DNA from: Clostridia bacterium
GTDB lineage: Bacteria; Bacillota; Clostridia; Monoglobales; Monoglobaceae
Assembly: GCA_017622215.1 (NCBI GenBank)
Contig: JAGARO010000006.1
Span: forward strand, 1-64,000
Direction of reading: 5' to 3'
Length of the DNA stretch: 64,000 bases
In this document: piece after piece, positions 51,729 through 61,203 of the stretch
Position numbering within the stretch: position 1 is the first letter of the stretch
How the letters are laid out: every line of letters begins with the position of its first letter
Translations under genes and position numbers: made by a program
Notes under the pieces: generated by a model
Seen by the model: only the letters and a program-made list of their open reading frames with translations
Told to the model about the DNA's origin: nothing
The model's database searches: none

Positions 51729-53052
51729 ATTTTTTCATATTCTTATAAGCATCAAGGAGTGCCTTCTTATTATTATCACAGTCTCCTGAAATTACCATAT
51801 TAAGCAGTTTTTCAAGAATCTCTCCCAGCTCCTTGCCTGGGCTACAACCCTGCTTTATAAGGTCGCTGCCTGACACTTTAAGCTGACTTAAAGAATAACA
51901 GCTCCTGTCGTTTATAACTTTATTTACTATTTTTTCAAATCTTACAACCTCATCAAATCTATACTGGGCCGCTGAACTTTTAGCAAGATTATCTGCCTTT
52001 CTTACCTTTATAAGGTTCAAAAGGGTATGATATCCCAGTTTTCCAAGCCAGAATTTTGCATTTTTTTCGTCAGGCTGTATTATTGTATCGTGGTAGAAAA
52101 CAAGCCTCTCTACCTCTTTTATTGTCCTTGTATCATACCTTAAGCGTTTTAAAACTGTTTCAGCAATCTCCGCCCCAAGTCTTGGATGACCTCCAAAATG
52201 AGCACAGCCGTCTGTTCCCATTACCATGCATTTCGGCTTTCCTAAATCGTGGAAAAACAAAGAAAGTCGCACTGTAAGATTATTTTCCGATTTACCAATT
52301 GCCTTTGTTATATGGTGCCAGACATCATAAATATGGTTCTTTGTGTTCTGGGCATAGCCTATACTGTCTCCGATTTCAGGTATGAAAACTCTTATTATCT
52401 CCGCATATTCGTTAAGCACCTTTTCGGCATATTCGCCCATTAAAAGCTTATTAAATTCTGCACCGATACGCTCTGCTGAAATATTTTTAAGGAGCTCCTT
52501 TGTTTCAAAGATAGCTCTTCTTGTATTTTCCTCAATGTCAAATCCAAGGCATGCAGAAAAACGGATTGCTCTTAAAATTCTTAAAGCATCCTCTCTAAAT
52601 CTCTCCTGAGGGTCCCCAACAGCACGAATAATCTTACTCTCGATGTCCTCCCTGCCTCCGAACAAATCCACAAAACCTTTTTCATTATAGGCAATTGCAT
52701 TCATTGTAAAATCTCTGCGTTTTAAGTCGTCCTCAATATTTTTTGTAAATTCCACTATATCAGGGCGCCTGTTATCAGTATATTTCCCCTCAAGCCTGAA
52801 GGTTGTTATCTCAATATGGCAATGGTTTATTATAACCGTAACCGTTCCATGTTGTATCCCTGTTTCAACAGTTTTATAACCATCAAAAACCCTCATAATC
52901 TGATTAGGCTCTGCCGATGTTGTTATATCCCAATCAGATGGAACTTTTTCTATTAAATTGTCCCGTACACAGCCTCCGACTATATACGCGTCATAGCCCT
53001 CTTTTTCAAGCATCAAAAGGGCCTGACTCACCTGTTTTGGAATATTTATCAT
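51727..53052 (-). CDS. cca: CCA tRNA nucleotidyltransferase with HD domain
   Basis: A 441-residue class II CCA-adding enzyme. Head motif IVGGCVRDNLIEKVPSDWDITT with the DxD metal pair (about residues 24-44), RRDFTMNAIAYN, neck RFREDALRILRAIRFSACLGF (about 160-180), and an HD phosphohydrolase region (HIYDVWHHITKAI, FHDLGKP, YHD) between about 240 and 330. It repairs or adds the 3' CCA of tRNAs. Overlaps only the shared terminator. Confidence 0.94.
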   Translation of the reverse strand: MINIPKQVSQALLMLEKEGYDAYIVGGCVRDNLIEKVPSDWDITTSAEPNQIMRVFDGYKTVETGIQHGTVTVIINHCHIEITTFRLEGKYTDNRRPDIVEFTKNIEDDLKRRDFTMNAIAYNEKGFVDLFGGREDIESKIIRAVGDPQERFREDALRILRAIRFSACLGFDIEENTRRAIFETKELLKNISAERIGAEFNKLLMGEYAEKVLNEYAEIIRVFIPEIGDSIGYAQNTKNHIYDVWHHITKAIGKSENNLTVRLSLFFHDLGKPKCMVMGTDGCAHFGGHPRLGAEIAETVLKRLRYDTRTIKEVERLVFYHDTIIQPDEKNAKFWLGKLGYHTLLNLIKVRKADNLAKSSAAQYRFDEVVRFEKIVNKVINDRSCYSLSQLKVSGSDLIKQGCSPGKELGEILEKLLNMVISGDCDNNKKALLDAYKNMKK

Positions 53053-53070
53053 AGGTTTCTCCTCTGTGAT

Positions 53071-53781
53071 TTATAAATCGGCAAAAAATATTTCTGCAAG
53101 TTTTGCGTCTATTTCCGATTCTCCCAAATCCTCTCTTATTGCCACACTTCCATCTTCCTTCTTTGGAATTGTAATCATACATCTTGTGGTATTCTTCTGT
53201 TTCTTTTCCCCATAGTCAAAGCCCATTACTTCGGCAATTTTCTTTGCCACAAAGAACATACAGTTATCAAGCTCTGTTGCTTTTTCAAAAAATGTGCTTT
53301 CGCCCTTAAACTCCATAAAGAGCTTCCTGTCTGTTTCATAAAGCCTGATTTTCAGTTTCGGTTTCTGTCCCATAGAGCCAAGTAAATAAATTCTTGCAAT
53401 ATTATAAACTAAAATCTGCATTCTCTCCGGATTAAAGCTGAGCATTGGTTCATCGGTTTCATCTGTAAATTCAATTTTATCAGCTGATGCAGGATAAACT
53501 CTTTTTATTTCATTTATAAGCCTGCTTAAAAACTCCGCAAAATTACAGTAACTCTCTCCGCCAAGCATTGCCCCGTCCTTTGATGTCATAATCTCAATAA
53601 CAGACAAATACTTTCTTATATTCAAAAGGGCTATTCTGATGCTTTCAAGATTTGATGCTCCGTCCATAGAAAAGGTCTCTGTCATCTTAAAAAGCTTTAA
53701 GCCCGACTCTGCAAGATTAAGATACTCCTCTATTCCTCCTATTATCATTTCAAGAGATTCAAGTCTTTTTTCCAAATTCAT
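53071..53781 (-). CDS. Unrecognised protein with a histidine-kinase-like ATPase fold
   Basis: A 236-residue soluble protein. N-terminal helices (residues 1-110) resemble a dimerisation helical hairpin but hold no clear phospho-accepting His. FNPERMQILVYNIARIYLLG (about 125-145) resembles the N box of GHKL ATPases and KKIAEVMGFDYGEKKQKNTTRCMITIP (about 185-210) the end of that domain; G boxes are degraded. It may be a catalytically dead sensor or scaffold. Preceded by TGGACA-16-TATACT on the minus strand. 18 bp upstream of cca on the same strand, so possibly co-transcribed. Confidence 0.45.
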   Translation of the reverse strand: MNLEKRLESLEMIIGGIEEYLNLAESGLKLFKMTETFSMDGASNLESIRIALLNIRKYLSVIEIMTSKDGAMLGGESYCNFAEFLSRLINEIKRVYPASADKIEFTDETDEPMLSFNPERMQILVYNIARIYLLGSMGQKPKLKIRLYETDRKLFMEFKGESTFFEKATELDNCMFFVAKKIAEVMGFDYGEKKQKNTTRCMITIPKKEDGSVAIREDLGESEIDAKLAEIFFADL

Positions 53782-53849
53782 CCTCCCCTTTGTCTATATT
53801 ATCAGTATATCACAAATTTAATTATTGTCCATATTTTAATCAAATTATG

Positions 53850-53878
53850 TTGAAAAAAATGAGCTCTTGTGTTACAAT
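53850..53878 (+). promoter_or_regulatory. SigA promoter of the copper-amine-oxidase-domain gene
   Basis: TTGAAA (53850-53855) and TACAAT (53873-53878), 17-bp spacer, about 45 bp before the ATG with AAGGAGTG upstream of it. Confidence 0.7.
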
Positions 53879-53922
53879 AAATCTATGAAATTCTTTCTTA
53901 ATCTAAGATAAGGAGTGTTTTT

Positions 53923-54381
53923 ATGAAAAAAATTATCACTTTATTACTCATCGGCGTTTTACTTTGTTCATCTGTAGCTTTTGCAGACGGCTCTACTATT
54001 ATGATTGACGACAAAGAGGCTACTATTGCCGAGGGCATGGGCTCTGTGAAAAATATTTCCGACAGAACCTTTGTTCCAGTTCGTTTCATGCTTGAATACT
54101 TTGGCTATACAGTTGTATGGGACGAAGATAGTCAGCTTGTTGCAGGCTATTCAGGCGACAGCTTCTTCGCTCTTAACATTGGTGCAAAAACCTTATTTCA
54201 CGGCGTAGAAAACGGCGAGACGAAGAAAACTGAAATGGACGTCGTTGCTTTTCTTGACGAAACTGAAGACAGAACTTACGTTCCACTCCGTTTTCTTGCA
54301 GAGGCTTTTGGCTTTTTAGTTGACTACGATGAAGCAACTGACACCGTTATAATCACAAGTCAGACTGAAATTACAGAATAA
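53923..54381 (+). CDS. Exported copper amine oxidase N-terminal domain protein
   Basis: A 152-residue secreted protein: signal peptide residues 1-22 ([18 protein letters not shown]), then a two-part Cu_amine_oxidN1 (stalk) domain with [26 protein letters not shown] and [26 protein letters not shown] repeats. No oxidase catalytic part is present; in Clostridia this domain is a common extracellular protein module of unknown function. Followed by a hairpin. Confidence 0.87.
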   Translation: MKKIITLLLIGVLLCSSVAFADGSTIMIDDKEATIAEGMGSVKNISDRTFVPVRFMLEYFGYTVVWDEDSQLVAGYSGDSFFALNIGAKTLFHGVENGETKKTEMDVVAFLDETEDRTYVPLRFLAEAFGFLVDYDEATDTVIITSQTEITE

Positions 54382-54386
54382 TTATC

Positions 54387-54414
54387 TTATGCAGAGCTAT
54401 TTTGCTCTGCATAA
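54387..54414 (+). terminator. Terminator upstream of recR
   Basis: 11-bp stem TTATGCAGAGC/GCTCTGCATAA, 6-nt loop, then ATTTTC. Moderate T run. Confidence 0.7.
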
Positions 54415-54458
54415 ATTTTCATTACGCCTTTTCAGGCAGAAAGACTATGGAAATTATT

Positions 54459-55058
54459 ATGGACTACTACGTTACACCCCTACAAAATTTAATAGATGAA
54501 TTTGAAAAGCTCCCGGGAATTGGCAACAAGACTGCACAGCGTCTTGCCTACCACGTGCTTAATCTCCCAAAAGAGAAGTCAACCAAGTTTGCAAATGCCA
54601 TACTTGAAGCACAGGAGAAAATCTGTTACTGCAGAATCTGTCAGAACTTTTCCGAAAATGAAGTTTGTACCCTCTGCGACAACCCTGTTCGTGATAAATC
54701 CGTGATTTGTGTTGTGGAAAATCCAAAAGATGTTCTCCAGATGGAAAAAACCAACGAATTCAAAGGGCTCTACCACGTTCTTCACGGAGCGATTTCCCCT
54801 ATGGACAACGTTGGACCTGATGACCTTAAAATCAAGGAGCTTATGGTAAGAATCTCCACCGGAGAAGTCAAGGAGCTTATTATGGCTACAAACCCAAACC
54901 TTGAGGGAGAAACTACAGCTATGTATATTTCTAAACTTGCAAAGCCTTTCGGAATTAAGGTTACAAGGATTGCTCACGGCGTACCTGTGGGCGGAGAGCT
55001 TGAATATGCCGACGAAGTTACTCTTTCAAAGGCATTAAAATGGCGTGTTGAGATATGA
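54459..55058 (+). CDS. recR: Recombination mediator RecR
   Basis: A 199-residue RecR. Helix-hairpin-helix [18 protein letters not shown] (residues 14-31), zinc finger [18 protein letters not shown] (about 55-72), and Toprim domain from about 80 ([39 protein letters not shown]). Works with RecF/RecO in loading RecA. ATG 54459 gives the family's usual length and is preceded by GGAAA; ATG 54447 is an alternative. Its stop overlaps the next start (ATGA). Confidence 0.95.
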   Translation: MDYYVTPLQNLIDEFEKLPGIGNKTAQRLAYHVLNLPKEKSTKFANAILEAQEKICYCRICQNFSENEVCTLCDNPVRDKSVICVVENPKDVLQMEKTNEFKGLYHVLHGAISPMDNVGPDDLKIKELMVRISTGEVKELIMATNPNLEGETTAMYISKLAKPFGIKVTRIAHGVPVGGELEYADEVTLSKALKWRVEI

Positions 55059-55813
55059 GAAACAAAATTAAAAACTTTGCCTGTGAAATCGGGATTAAAG
55101 AATGCGGTTTTTGTAAAATTGACGGCAGAACCTACCTTGTCTGCCTTTTTCCTTACTATGTAAAGGGTGAAGAAGGCAACATTTCTATGTATGCCCGTGG
55201 CAGAGATTATCATCTTGTCATTCGCGAGAAGCTTGATAAAATCAATGAATTTTTAGGGCAAGAGGGCGAAATTCTTGCCGACATTGGTACACAGGATGAC
55301 AGAAAAGCTGCTTTCCTTTCGGGGCTTGGTTTCTATGGCAAAAACGGACTTCTTATAAACCCTAGGCTTGGTACTTACTTTTTTATCGGACAGCTTGAAA
55401 TTCACGCTGAAATTACACCAGACAGTCCCCTTGACGAGAGCTGTATGAATTGCGGTGCCTGTGAAAAAAGTTGTCCAGGTGGTGCACTGAGAGAATATTT
55501 TAATATTTCCAATTGTGCATCGGAAATTTCCCAGAAAAAAGGAGACCTTACGGAAGCTGAAATTGAAATTCTTAAAAAGTCAGGCTTAATATGGGGCTGT
55601 GATATCTGCCAGTCGGTTTGTCCTCACAACAAGGGGCTTGAAACTACTGCTATGGCTGAATTTATAACTGACAGAATTACTTATTTTAAGGATTTTAACC
55701 TTTCAAACAGAGAGTTTTTAAGGAAATACAAGGAATACGCTTTTTCCTGGAGAGGACTCTCTCCAATCAAGCGCAACGCAGAATTACTTGGAGCAGATAA
55801 TGAAGAAAAATGA
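55055..55813 (+). CDS. Short QueG-like iron-sulfur protein
   Basis: A 252-residue homologue of epoxyqueuosine reductase Que[43 protein letters not shown] corresponds to the catalytic Asp/cobalamin region, followed by two [4Fe-4S] sites: [14 protein letters not shown] and [11 protein letters not shown]. Typical QueG is 310-390 residues; here the N-terminal domain is shorter by roughly 60 and the C-terminal HEAT region is lacking. It may still complete queuosine synthesis or act on another substrate. Overlaps recR by 4 bp. Confidence 0.8.
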   Translation: MRNKIKNFACEIGIKECGFCKIDGRTYLVCLFPYYVKGEEGNISMYARGRDYHLVIREKLDKINEFLGQEGEILADIGTQDDRKAAFLSGLGFYGKNGLLINPRLGTYFFIGQLEIHAEITPDSPLDESCMNCGACEKSCPGGALREYFNISNCASEISQKKGDLTEAEIEILKKSGLIWGCDICQSVCPHNKGLETTAMAEFITDRITYFKDFNLSNREFLRKYKEYAFSWRGLSPIKRNAELLGADNEEK

Positions 55814-57125
55814 CATTTTTGAAATTGAAATAACAGGCGTAACCGACGAGGGCGACGGCGTTGGAAGAGCTGAAAACATTGCGGTTTTCGTGCCTTTTGC
55901 ACTTTTAGGCGAGGTTGTGGAGGTTCTTATTATCAAGACCTACAAAACCTACGCAATCGGCAAACTCCAGCGTGTAATTTCCCCATCTCCCCATCGAATC
56001 AAGTCGGAGTGTGAGCATTTTTACAGGTGCGGTGGTTGTAGTTTTCAGAATGTAAATTATGATGCCGAGCTTTCCTTTAAGGAAAAGGCTGTTACAGACG
56101 CTATTCGCAGAATAGGTAAGTGCGACTGTGAGATTTTGCCCATACTTGGTGCAAAAAATCAGAACTGTTACAGAAACAAGGCACAATTTCCTGTAGGAGT
56201 AGAGGGCATCGGACTTTACGCAAGAAAAAGTCATCGAATTATTGATATGGATTTTTGCTCTATTCAGGACGAAAAGACTGCTATTATTATTAAAACTGTG
56301 CGAAAGTGGATGGCTGATTTTGGCGTTCCTGCCTATGACGAAGCGACTGACAGCGGACTTATAAGACACATCTACACCCGAGTTGGCAACAACAAAATGC
56401 TCCTTTGCATTGTTTCAAGAAAGGCTGAAATTCCTCACAAAGACGAGCTTATTTCCGCACTTCTGGACACAGGAATTGAGTTCTGGGGCATTATTCTTAA
56501 CGTTAACGAGAAACAGACTAACGTTGTTTTAGGTAAAAAGAGCCTTGTGCTCTACGGCAAGGATTATATGTTCGGCAAAATCGGGGACTGCGAATTCAAG
56601 GTTTCCCACCTTTCCTTCTGGCAGGTGAACTCTGCACAGACCAAGGTTTTATACGATGTTGTAATGGATTTTGCTTCACTTAAGGGCAACGAAACTGTTT
56701 GGGATTTATACTGCGGAATCGGCACAATCGGTCAGTATATCGGCAAAAATGCAAAGAAACTTATTGGTATTGAAATTGTGCCTGAGGCTATTGAGGACGC
56801 AAAGGAAAACGCTAAGCGCAACGGCATTTCTGACTTTGAATATTACTGCGGAACGGCGGAAAGCCTTGCATCTTCTATAAAGGACAGACCTGATTTAATC
56901 ATCCTTGACCCACCGAAAAAGGGTTGCGACAGAGCGCTTATCGACACTGTGATTAAAACAGGGGTTAAGAAAATTGTTTACGTTTCCTGTAAGGCATCTA
57001 CTCTTGCAAGGGATTTGGAAATTTTAGAGAAAAACGGCTACAAGGCTACCCGCATTCAGCCTGTGGACCTTTTCCCACGGACAAACCATTGCGAAGCTGT
57101 GGCGGAGATTGTGAAGGTAAAATAA
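55800..57125 (+). CDS. 23S rRNA (uracil-C5)-methyltransferase, RlmD/RlmCD family
   Basis: A 441-residue TrmA-family enzyme. TRAM domain at the N-terminus (IEITGVTDEGDGVGRAENIAVFVPFALLGEVVEV), [4Fe-4S] site CEHFYRCGGCSFQNVNY, SAM site WDLYCGIGTIGQYIG, LILDPPKKGCDRAL and catalytic Cys in YVSCKASTLARDL. ATG 55800 has GGAG six bases before it and overlaps the previous gene by 14 bp. RlmCD versus RlmD specificity cannot be decided by eye. Confidence 0.92.
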   Translation: MKKNDIFEIEITGVTDEGDGVGRAENIAVFVPFALLGEVVEVLIIKTYKTYAIGKLQRVISPSPHRIKSECEHFYRCGGCSFQNVNYDAELSFKEKAVTDAIRRIGKCDCEILPILGAKNQNCYRNKAQFPVGVEGIGLYARKSHRIIDMDFCSIQDEKTAIIIKTVRKWMADFGVPAYDEATDSGLIRHIYTRVGNNKMLLCIVSRKAEIPHKDELISALLDTGIEFWGIILNVNEKQTNVVLGKKSLVLYGKDYMFGKIGDCEFKVSHLSFWQVNSAQTKVLYDVVMDFASLKGNETVWDLYCGIGTIGQYIGKNAKKLIGIEIVPEAIEDAKENAKRNGISDFEYYCGTAESLASSIKDRPDLIILDPPKKGCDRALIDTVIKTGVKKIVYVSCKASTLARDLEILEKNGYKATRIQPVDLFPRTNHCEAVAEIVKVK

Positions 57126-57134
57126 GGAGTTAAT

Positions 57135-57716
57135 ATGCTTCATATTAAAGAAACTATTATTGTCGAGGGAAAGTTCGACAAGGAAAAACTGAAAAAAATT
57201 ACTGATGCAGCCATAATCTGCACTGAGGGTTTTAACCTCTACCGAGACGGGCGGATTATATCATCAATCAAGAAAATGGCGGAGAAAACAGGCATCATTA
57301 TTCTTACGGACTCTGACGCTGCGGGCTTCCGCATACGAAATTACATAAAGAACTGTTTAGGAGGAAAGGGCATTATCAAGCACGCCTACATCCCAAAAGT
57401 TGAGGGGAAAGAGCGTCGGAAAGCCATCGGTGGCAAAGAAGGAATCCTTGGCGTTGAGGGAATGACTGAAGAAGTTTTGGAGAAAATTTTGACAACTGTA
57501 ACAGACATTTCCTACGAAAAAGTAAACGAAAACCCTGTTACAAAAACAGACTTTTTCCTTGACGGGCTAACGGGGAAAGCCGACAGCGCTGACAAACGGA
57601 GACGGCTTGCGCAAAGGCTTGGACTTCCGCCAAGATTATCTGCAAACGCCCTCCTTGAGGTTATAAACAAGACCTGCACAAAAGATGAATACGAAAAAGT
57701 AAAAGACGGGATTTAG
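57135..57716 (+). CDS. rnmV: Ribonuclease M5
   Basis: A 193-residue Toprim nuclease that matures 5S rRNA. KETIIVEGKFDKEKLKKI has the catalytic Glu, IIILTDSDAAGFRIRNYI the metal-binding DSD, and the C-terminal part (KTDFFLDGLTGKADSADKRRRLAQRLGLP) is the DUF4093 region. Follows AAGGAG. Its stop codon lies in the first arm of a long inverted repeat. Confidence 0.93.
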   Translation: MLHIKETIIVEGKFDKEKLKKITDAAIICTEGFNLYRDGRIISSIKKMAEKTGIIILTDSDAAGFRIRNYIKNCLGGKGIIKHAYIPKVEGKERRKAIGGKEGILGVEGMTEEVLEKILTTVTDISYEKVNENPVTKTDFFLDGLTGKADSADKRRRLAQRLGLPPRLSANALLEVINKTCTKDEYEKVKDGI

Positions 57717-57955
57717 GCGTCTTCACTTAGGGAGAAGCCAATTTGGATTTCAAGATGTAAAAAAAGCCTTGCAGCACAGCGTGTTGCAAGGCTTTATATT
57801 ATTTCTCCAAACAATTTATTGCTTAAAACGAAGTGTTTTAGATGGCGGACAAGGTAAAAAACGCAGTTAATCCTTTGTGGATTGACGAGGCTTTTTCCGC
57901 AGTACGACGCTAAAACACAAAGTTTTAAGTTGGCTTCTCCCTAAGTGTAGATGCC
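57716..57955. repeat. Palindromic repeat element with embedded terminator
   Basis: Outer arms 57716-57741 and 57930-57955 are complementary at 24 of 26 positions; adjoining inner arms 57822-57841 and 57910-57929 match at 18 of 20. The right outer and inner arms are contiguous, while on the left they are separated by a hairpin (57763-57795). No ORF. It resembles a dispersed palindromic unit or a miniature inverted-repeat element; only one copy is in the window. Confidence 0.7.
57763..57795 (+). terminator. Terminator after rnmV, within the palindromic repeat
   Basis: 11-bp stem AAAGCCTTGCA/TGCAAGGCTTT with an 11-nt loop, followed by A/T-rich sequence on the plus strand and preceded by an A run that gives T on the minus strand. 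Confidence 0.75.
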
Positions 57956-57967
57956 TTATATACAAAA

Positions 57968-57992
57968 AAGGGACATCCATTGGATGTCCCTT
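57968..57992 (-). terminator. Terminator of the rpoA-rplQ operon
   Basis: Stem AAGGGACATCC/GGATGTCCCTT with a tight loop, followed on the minus strand by six T. Twelve bp after the rplQ stop. Confidence 0.92.
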
Positions 57993-58003
57993 AAAATCAT
58001 AGA

Positions 58004-58345
58004 TTAAACAAGCTCTAAGATTGCTACTTCAGCAGCATCTCCACGTCTTGGGCCTGCCTTAATTACTCTTGTGTAACCGCCGTTACGTTCAGCGTACTTT
58101 GGAGCGATTTCCTCAAATACCTTTGTAACAACGTCTTCCTTTGTAATATAAGCTAAAGCCTGTCTTCTTGTGTGAAGAGTATTTTTCTTGCCGAGAGTAA
58201 TCATCTTTTCAGCTAACTTCTGTACTTCCTTTGCTCTTGCATAAGTTGTTTCAACCTTGCCTGTTTCGAGGAATGAAGTAGTGAGATTTCTGAGCATTGC
58301 TCTTCTCTGATCTGTTGGTCTGCCGAGTTTTCTCTGCATAGCCAT
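58004..58345 (-). CDS. rplQ: 50S ribosomal protein L17
   Basis: A 113-residue bL17 ([49 protein letters not shown]). ATG 58345 follows GAGGTG with six-base spacing; an ATG at 58354 overlaps that site. Last gene of the rpmJ-rplQ operon. Confidence 0.97.
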   Translation of the reverse strand: MAMQRKLGRPTDQRRAMLRNLTTSFLETGKVETTYARAKEVQKLAEKMITLGKKNTLHTRRQALAYITKEDVVTKVFEEIAPKYAERNGGYTRVIKAGPRRGDAAEVAILELV

Positions 58346-58384
58346 ACATATCACCTCTTTCTTTAACGATTATGCAACTTAGAA

Positions 58385-59335
58385 TTAGTCTTCGTCGTTT
58401 GCAAGTGTTAATCCCATTGAATCAAGTTTTGCAATAACTTCTTCTAACGACTTACGTCCGAGATTTCTAACCTTCATCATATCGTTTTCAGATCTTGTTG
58501 TAAGGTCCTGAACAGTATTGATTCCGGCTCTCTTTAAGCAGTTATAAGAACGAACTGATAAATCCAGTTCTTCGATTGTTGTTTCCAAAACTTTTTCTTT
58601 CTTGCTCTGTTCTTTTTCAACCATTATCTGTGTATCCTTAGCCTTTTCAGATAAGTCAATGAAGAGATTTAAGTGTTCATTGATAATCTTTGCACCGAGG
58701 GATACAGCGTCGGATGGATTGATTGTACCGTTTGTCCAAACTTCAAGTGTGAGCTTGTCAAAGTCAGTAATCTGTCCAACTCTTGTATTTTCAACAGTAT
58801 AATTAACCTTTTCTACTGGTGTGTAGATTGAGTCAACAGCTATTGTTCCGATAATTGGCTGGAGCATCTGCTTGTTTCTGTCTGAAGAAACATAGCCACG
58901 ACCCTTATCAATATTGATTTCAATAAAGAGCTTTGCATCATCATTACATGTAGCAATGTGAAGGTCTCCGTTTAAAATCTCAACGTCTGAGTCGCACTTA
59001 ATATCACGGGCACAAACTTCGCCTGCGCCTTCGTGATTAATGTATATGGTCTTAGGACCCTCTGAGTGAAGCTTCATAGCTAAAGCCTTGATATTAAGAA
59101 CGATTTCTGTAACATCTTCCTTCACTCCTGGAATTGTAGAAAATTCATGTACAACTCCGTCAATTTTGATAGAATTAGCAGCCACGCCCGGAAGAGAAGA
59201 AAGCAAAATTCTTCTAAGGGAGTTGCCGAGTGTAATTCCGTAGCCTCTCTCTAAAGGTTCTACTACAAACTTTCCGTATTTTTCGTCATCGGAAATCTGG
59301 ACACACTCAATTTTTGGTTTTTCAATTTCTATCAT
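58385..59335 (-). CDS. rpoA: RNA polymerase alpha subunit
   Basis: A 316-residue alpha subunit. [42 protein letters not shown] is the standard N-terminus, hence the start at 59335 after AGGAGGGCG and not at 59389. The C-terminal domain (about 250-316) holds [22 protein letters not shown] and [13 protein letters not shown], the UP-element/activator-binding surface. Confidence 0.97.
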   Translation of the reverse strand: MIEIEKPKIECVQISDDEKYGKFVVEPLERGYGITLGNSLRRILLSSLPGVAANSIKIDGVVHEFSTIPGVKEDVTEIVLNIKALAMKLHSEGPKTIYINHEGAGEVCARDIKCDSDVEILNGDLHIATCNDDAKLFIEINIDKGRGYVSSDRNKQMLQPIIGTIAVDSIYTPVEKVNYTVENTRVGQITDFDKLTLEVWTNGTINPSDAVSLGAKIINEHLNLFIDLSEKAKDTQIMVEKEQSKKEKVLETTIEELDLSVRSYNCLKRAGINTVQDLTTRSENDMMKVRNLGRKSLEEVIAKLDSMGLTLANDED

Positions 59336-59410
59336 ACTCGCCCTCCTATTATCCTTTTTAATAAACGATTCTAAATCGTACTTTACCAATTAGGGCTAAA
59401 AGTCTAATTA

Positions 59411-60037
59411 TTACTTGCTGTATAATTCGACTATTAAATGTTCCTCGATTGGAAGGTCAATATCTTCTCTTTCAGCAAAAGCAACTACTCTTCCTTCAAG
59501 AGCTTCCTTATTCATATCAAGCCATTTTGGAACTATTCTACCCTCTGTTGAAGCGAGAACTGCTTCAAATTTAGGACTCTTCTTGCTTGTTTCAGCAACT
59601 GTAATTACGTCCCCTACCTTAACGAGATATGATGGAATATTTACTTTCTTACCGTTTACGAGGAAGTGTGCATGTGATACGAGCTGACGAGCTTCAGGTC
59701 TTGATACTGCAAGACCAAGTCTGTAAACTACGTTATCAAGTCTTCTTTCGATAAGTGTTAAAAGGTTTTCACCTGTAACGCCCTGCTTTTTATTAGCAAG
59801 TTCAAAATAGTGAGCAAACTGACCTTCTAAGATACCGTATGCACGTCTTACCTTCTGCTTTTCACGAAGCTGTGTACCGTATTCAGAAAGCTTCTTTCTG
59901 CTCTGTCCGTGCTGACCAGGAGCGTATGCTCTTCTGTCGATAGCACATTTATCTGTATAACATCTGTCGCCCTTTAAGAACAACTTCTGTCCTTCACGTC
60001 TACAAATTCTGCAAACTGACTCTGTATATCTTGCCAT
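59411..60037 (-). CDS. rpsD: 30S ribosomal protein S4
   Basis: A 208-residue uS4. N-terminal [28 protein letters not shown] keeps four zinc-binding cysteines (C+ form), and [41 protein letters not shown] is the S4 RNA-binding domain. S4 often autoregulates this operon; see the RNA at 60918-60999. Confidence 0.97.
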   Translation of the reverse strand: MARYTESVCRICRREGQKLFLKGDRCYTDKCAIDRRAYAPGQHGQSRKKLSEYGTQLREKQKVRRAYGILEGQFAHYFELANKKQGVTGENLLTLIERRLDNVVYRLGLAVSRPEARQLVSHAHFLVNGKKVNIPSYLVKVGDVITVAETSKKSPKFEAVLASTEGRIVPKWLDMNKEALEGRVVAFAEREDIDLPIEEHLIVELYSK

Positions 60038-60059
60038 GACTTAATTCACCTCCTGAGTA

Positions 60060-60452
60060 CTATACACGTCTTCTCTTTGGCGGTCTACAACCGTTATGAG
60101 GAATTGGTGTTACATCCTTAATCATATTTACTTCAAGTCCTGCAACCTGAAGTGCGCGGATAGCTGATTCTCTACCGCTACCTGGTCCCTTTACGTATAC
60201 TTCTACATACTTAAGACCGTGTTCCATAGCAGCCTTTGCTGCTGTTTCTGCAGCCATCTGTGCTGCGAACGGTGTGCTTTTCTTTGAGCCTCTGAATCCG
60301 AGTCCACCAGCTGAAGCCCATGAAATTGCGTTTCCTTCAACATCAGTGATTGTAACAATAGTATTGTTGAAAGTAGACTTGATATGAGCGGCACCGCGTT
60401 CTATATTCTTTCTTTCTCTACGACGTCTGGTTTTCTTAACCTGTTTTGCCAT
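60060..60452 (-). CDS. rpsK: 30S ribosomal protein S11
   Basis: A 130-residue uS11 ending [18 protein letters not shown] 60452 begins [16 protein letters not shown] after GGAGG; the frame extends upstream to 60479 through that site. Binds 16S rRNA platform. Confidence 0.97.
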   Translation of the reverse strand: MAKQVKKTRRRRERKNIERGAAHIKSTFNNTIVTITDVEGNAISWASAGGLGFRGSKKSTPFAAQMAAETAAKAAMEHGLKYVEVYVKGPGSGRESAIRALQVAGLEVNMIKDVTPIPHNGCRPPKRRRV

Positions 60453-60509
60453 AGTAAATCCACCTCCTGAATTTTGCATCTAAATTGCAAAATCTAAATC
60501 GAAAATATC

Positions 60510-60875
60510 TTATTTCTTTTTGTTAGCCATTGTCTTTCTTGGGCCTTTTCTGGTTCTAGCATTTGTCTTAGAACGCTGTCCTCTTACAGGAAGACTCTTT
60601 CTATGACGCATACCTCTGTAACAGTTGATTTCGATAAGTCTCTTAATGTCGAGAGCAACGTTTCTTCTTAAGTCGCCTTCTACAGTATAGTTATCGATTT
60701 CAGCTCTGAGCTTTGATACTTCGTCCTCTGTTAAATCACGAACTCTTGTGTCAGGGTTAATTCCTGTAGCAGCAAGAATCTTCTTTGATGATGTAAGACC
60801 GATTCCGAAAATATAAGTTAAGCCGATTTCAACTCTCTTATCATTTGGTAAATCTACACCTGCTATACGTGCCAT
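60510..60875 (-). CDS. rpsM: 30S ribosomal protein S13
   Basis: A 121-residue uS13 ([25 protein letters not shown] ... [18 protein letters not shown]). GGAGGTG precedes the ATG. A structured RNA lies between rpmJ and this gene. Confidence 0.97.
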   Translation of the reverse strand: MARIAGVDLPNDKRVEIGLTYIFGIGLTSSKKILAATGINPDTRVRDLTEDEVSKLRAEIDNYTVEGDLRRNVALDIKRLIEINCYRGMRHRKSLPVRGQRSKTNARTRKGPRKTMANKKK

Positions 60876-60917
60876 ACTTCAATTTCACCTCCGAGAATAG
60901 ATTTTTTTGAAAAGTAT

Positions 60918-60999
60918 GGACAGAATTTCATTCAGCGGTCTCCCGCCTACATCAGCTTATATGCTTTCGCATTTGTGGTTCATAAGCCTGACCCTGTCC
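60918..60999 (-). ncRNA. Structured RNA leader between rpmJ and rpsM; candidate r-protein autoregulatory element
   Basis: On the minus strand an 82-nt segment is closed by GGACAG/CTGTCC. Inside are two hairpins: CA(G)GCTTAT paired with ATAAGCTG, with a 9-nt one-sided bulge and an inner ATGC-GAAA-GCAT hairpin; and GCGG-GAGA-CCGC. Both loops are GNRA tetraloops. The three-way junction sits where the S4-binding alpha-operon leader lies in E. coli (before rpsM). Structure is seen; ligand S4 is inference. Confidence 0.65.
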
Positions 61000-61032
61000 G
61001 ACTTTCAAGATTTTTAAAGATACGGTTTCTGA

Positions 61033-61146
61033 TTAACCCTGCTTCTGCTTATGGCGTGGGTTTTCGCAAATAACCATTACCTTTCCTTTTCTCTTGATAA
61101 TCTTACACTTTTCACAAATAGGTTTTACTGAAGGTTTAACTTTCAT
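61033..61146 (-). CDS. rpmJ: 50S ribosomal protein L36
   Basis: A 37-residue bL36: [20 protein letters not shown] then [15 protein letters not shown], with the C-x2-C...C...H zinc-binding set. AGGAGGTGGAGGAT precedes the ATG at 61146. First gene of the operon transcribed from 61204-61232. Confidence 0.96.
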   Translation of the reverse strand: MKVKPSVKPICEKCKIIKRKGKVMVICENPRHKQKQG

Positions 61147-61203
61147 TATCCTCCACCTCCTAAAAGTAATTATTGGCAATTTTTCTCCATTGTCAACCTA
61201 AAA

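Noticed and set aside
57716-57955. CRISPR array
   Set aside because: Arms are inverted and few, not regularly spaced direct repeats, and no cas genes are present.
60918-60999. tRNA gene
   Set aside because: Length and closing stem suggest it, but there is no anticodon arm, T-loop or CCA end.
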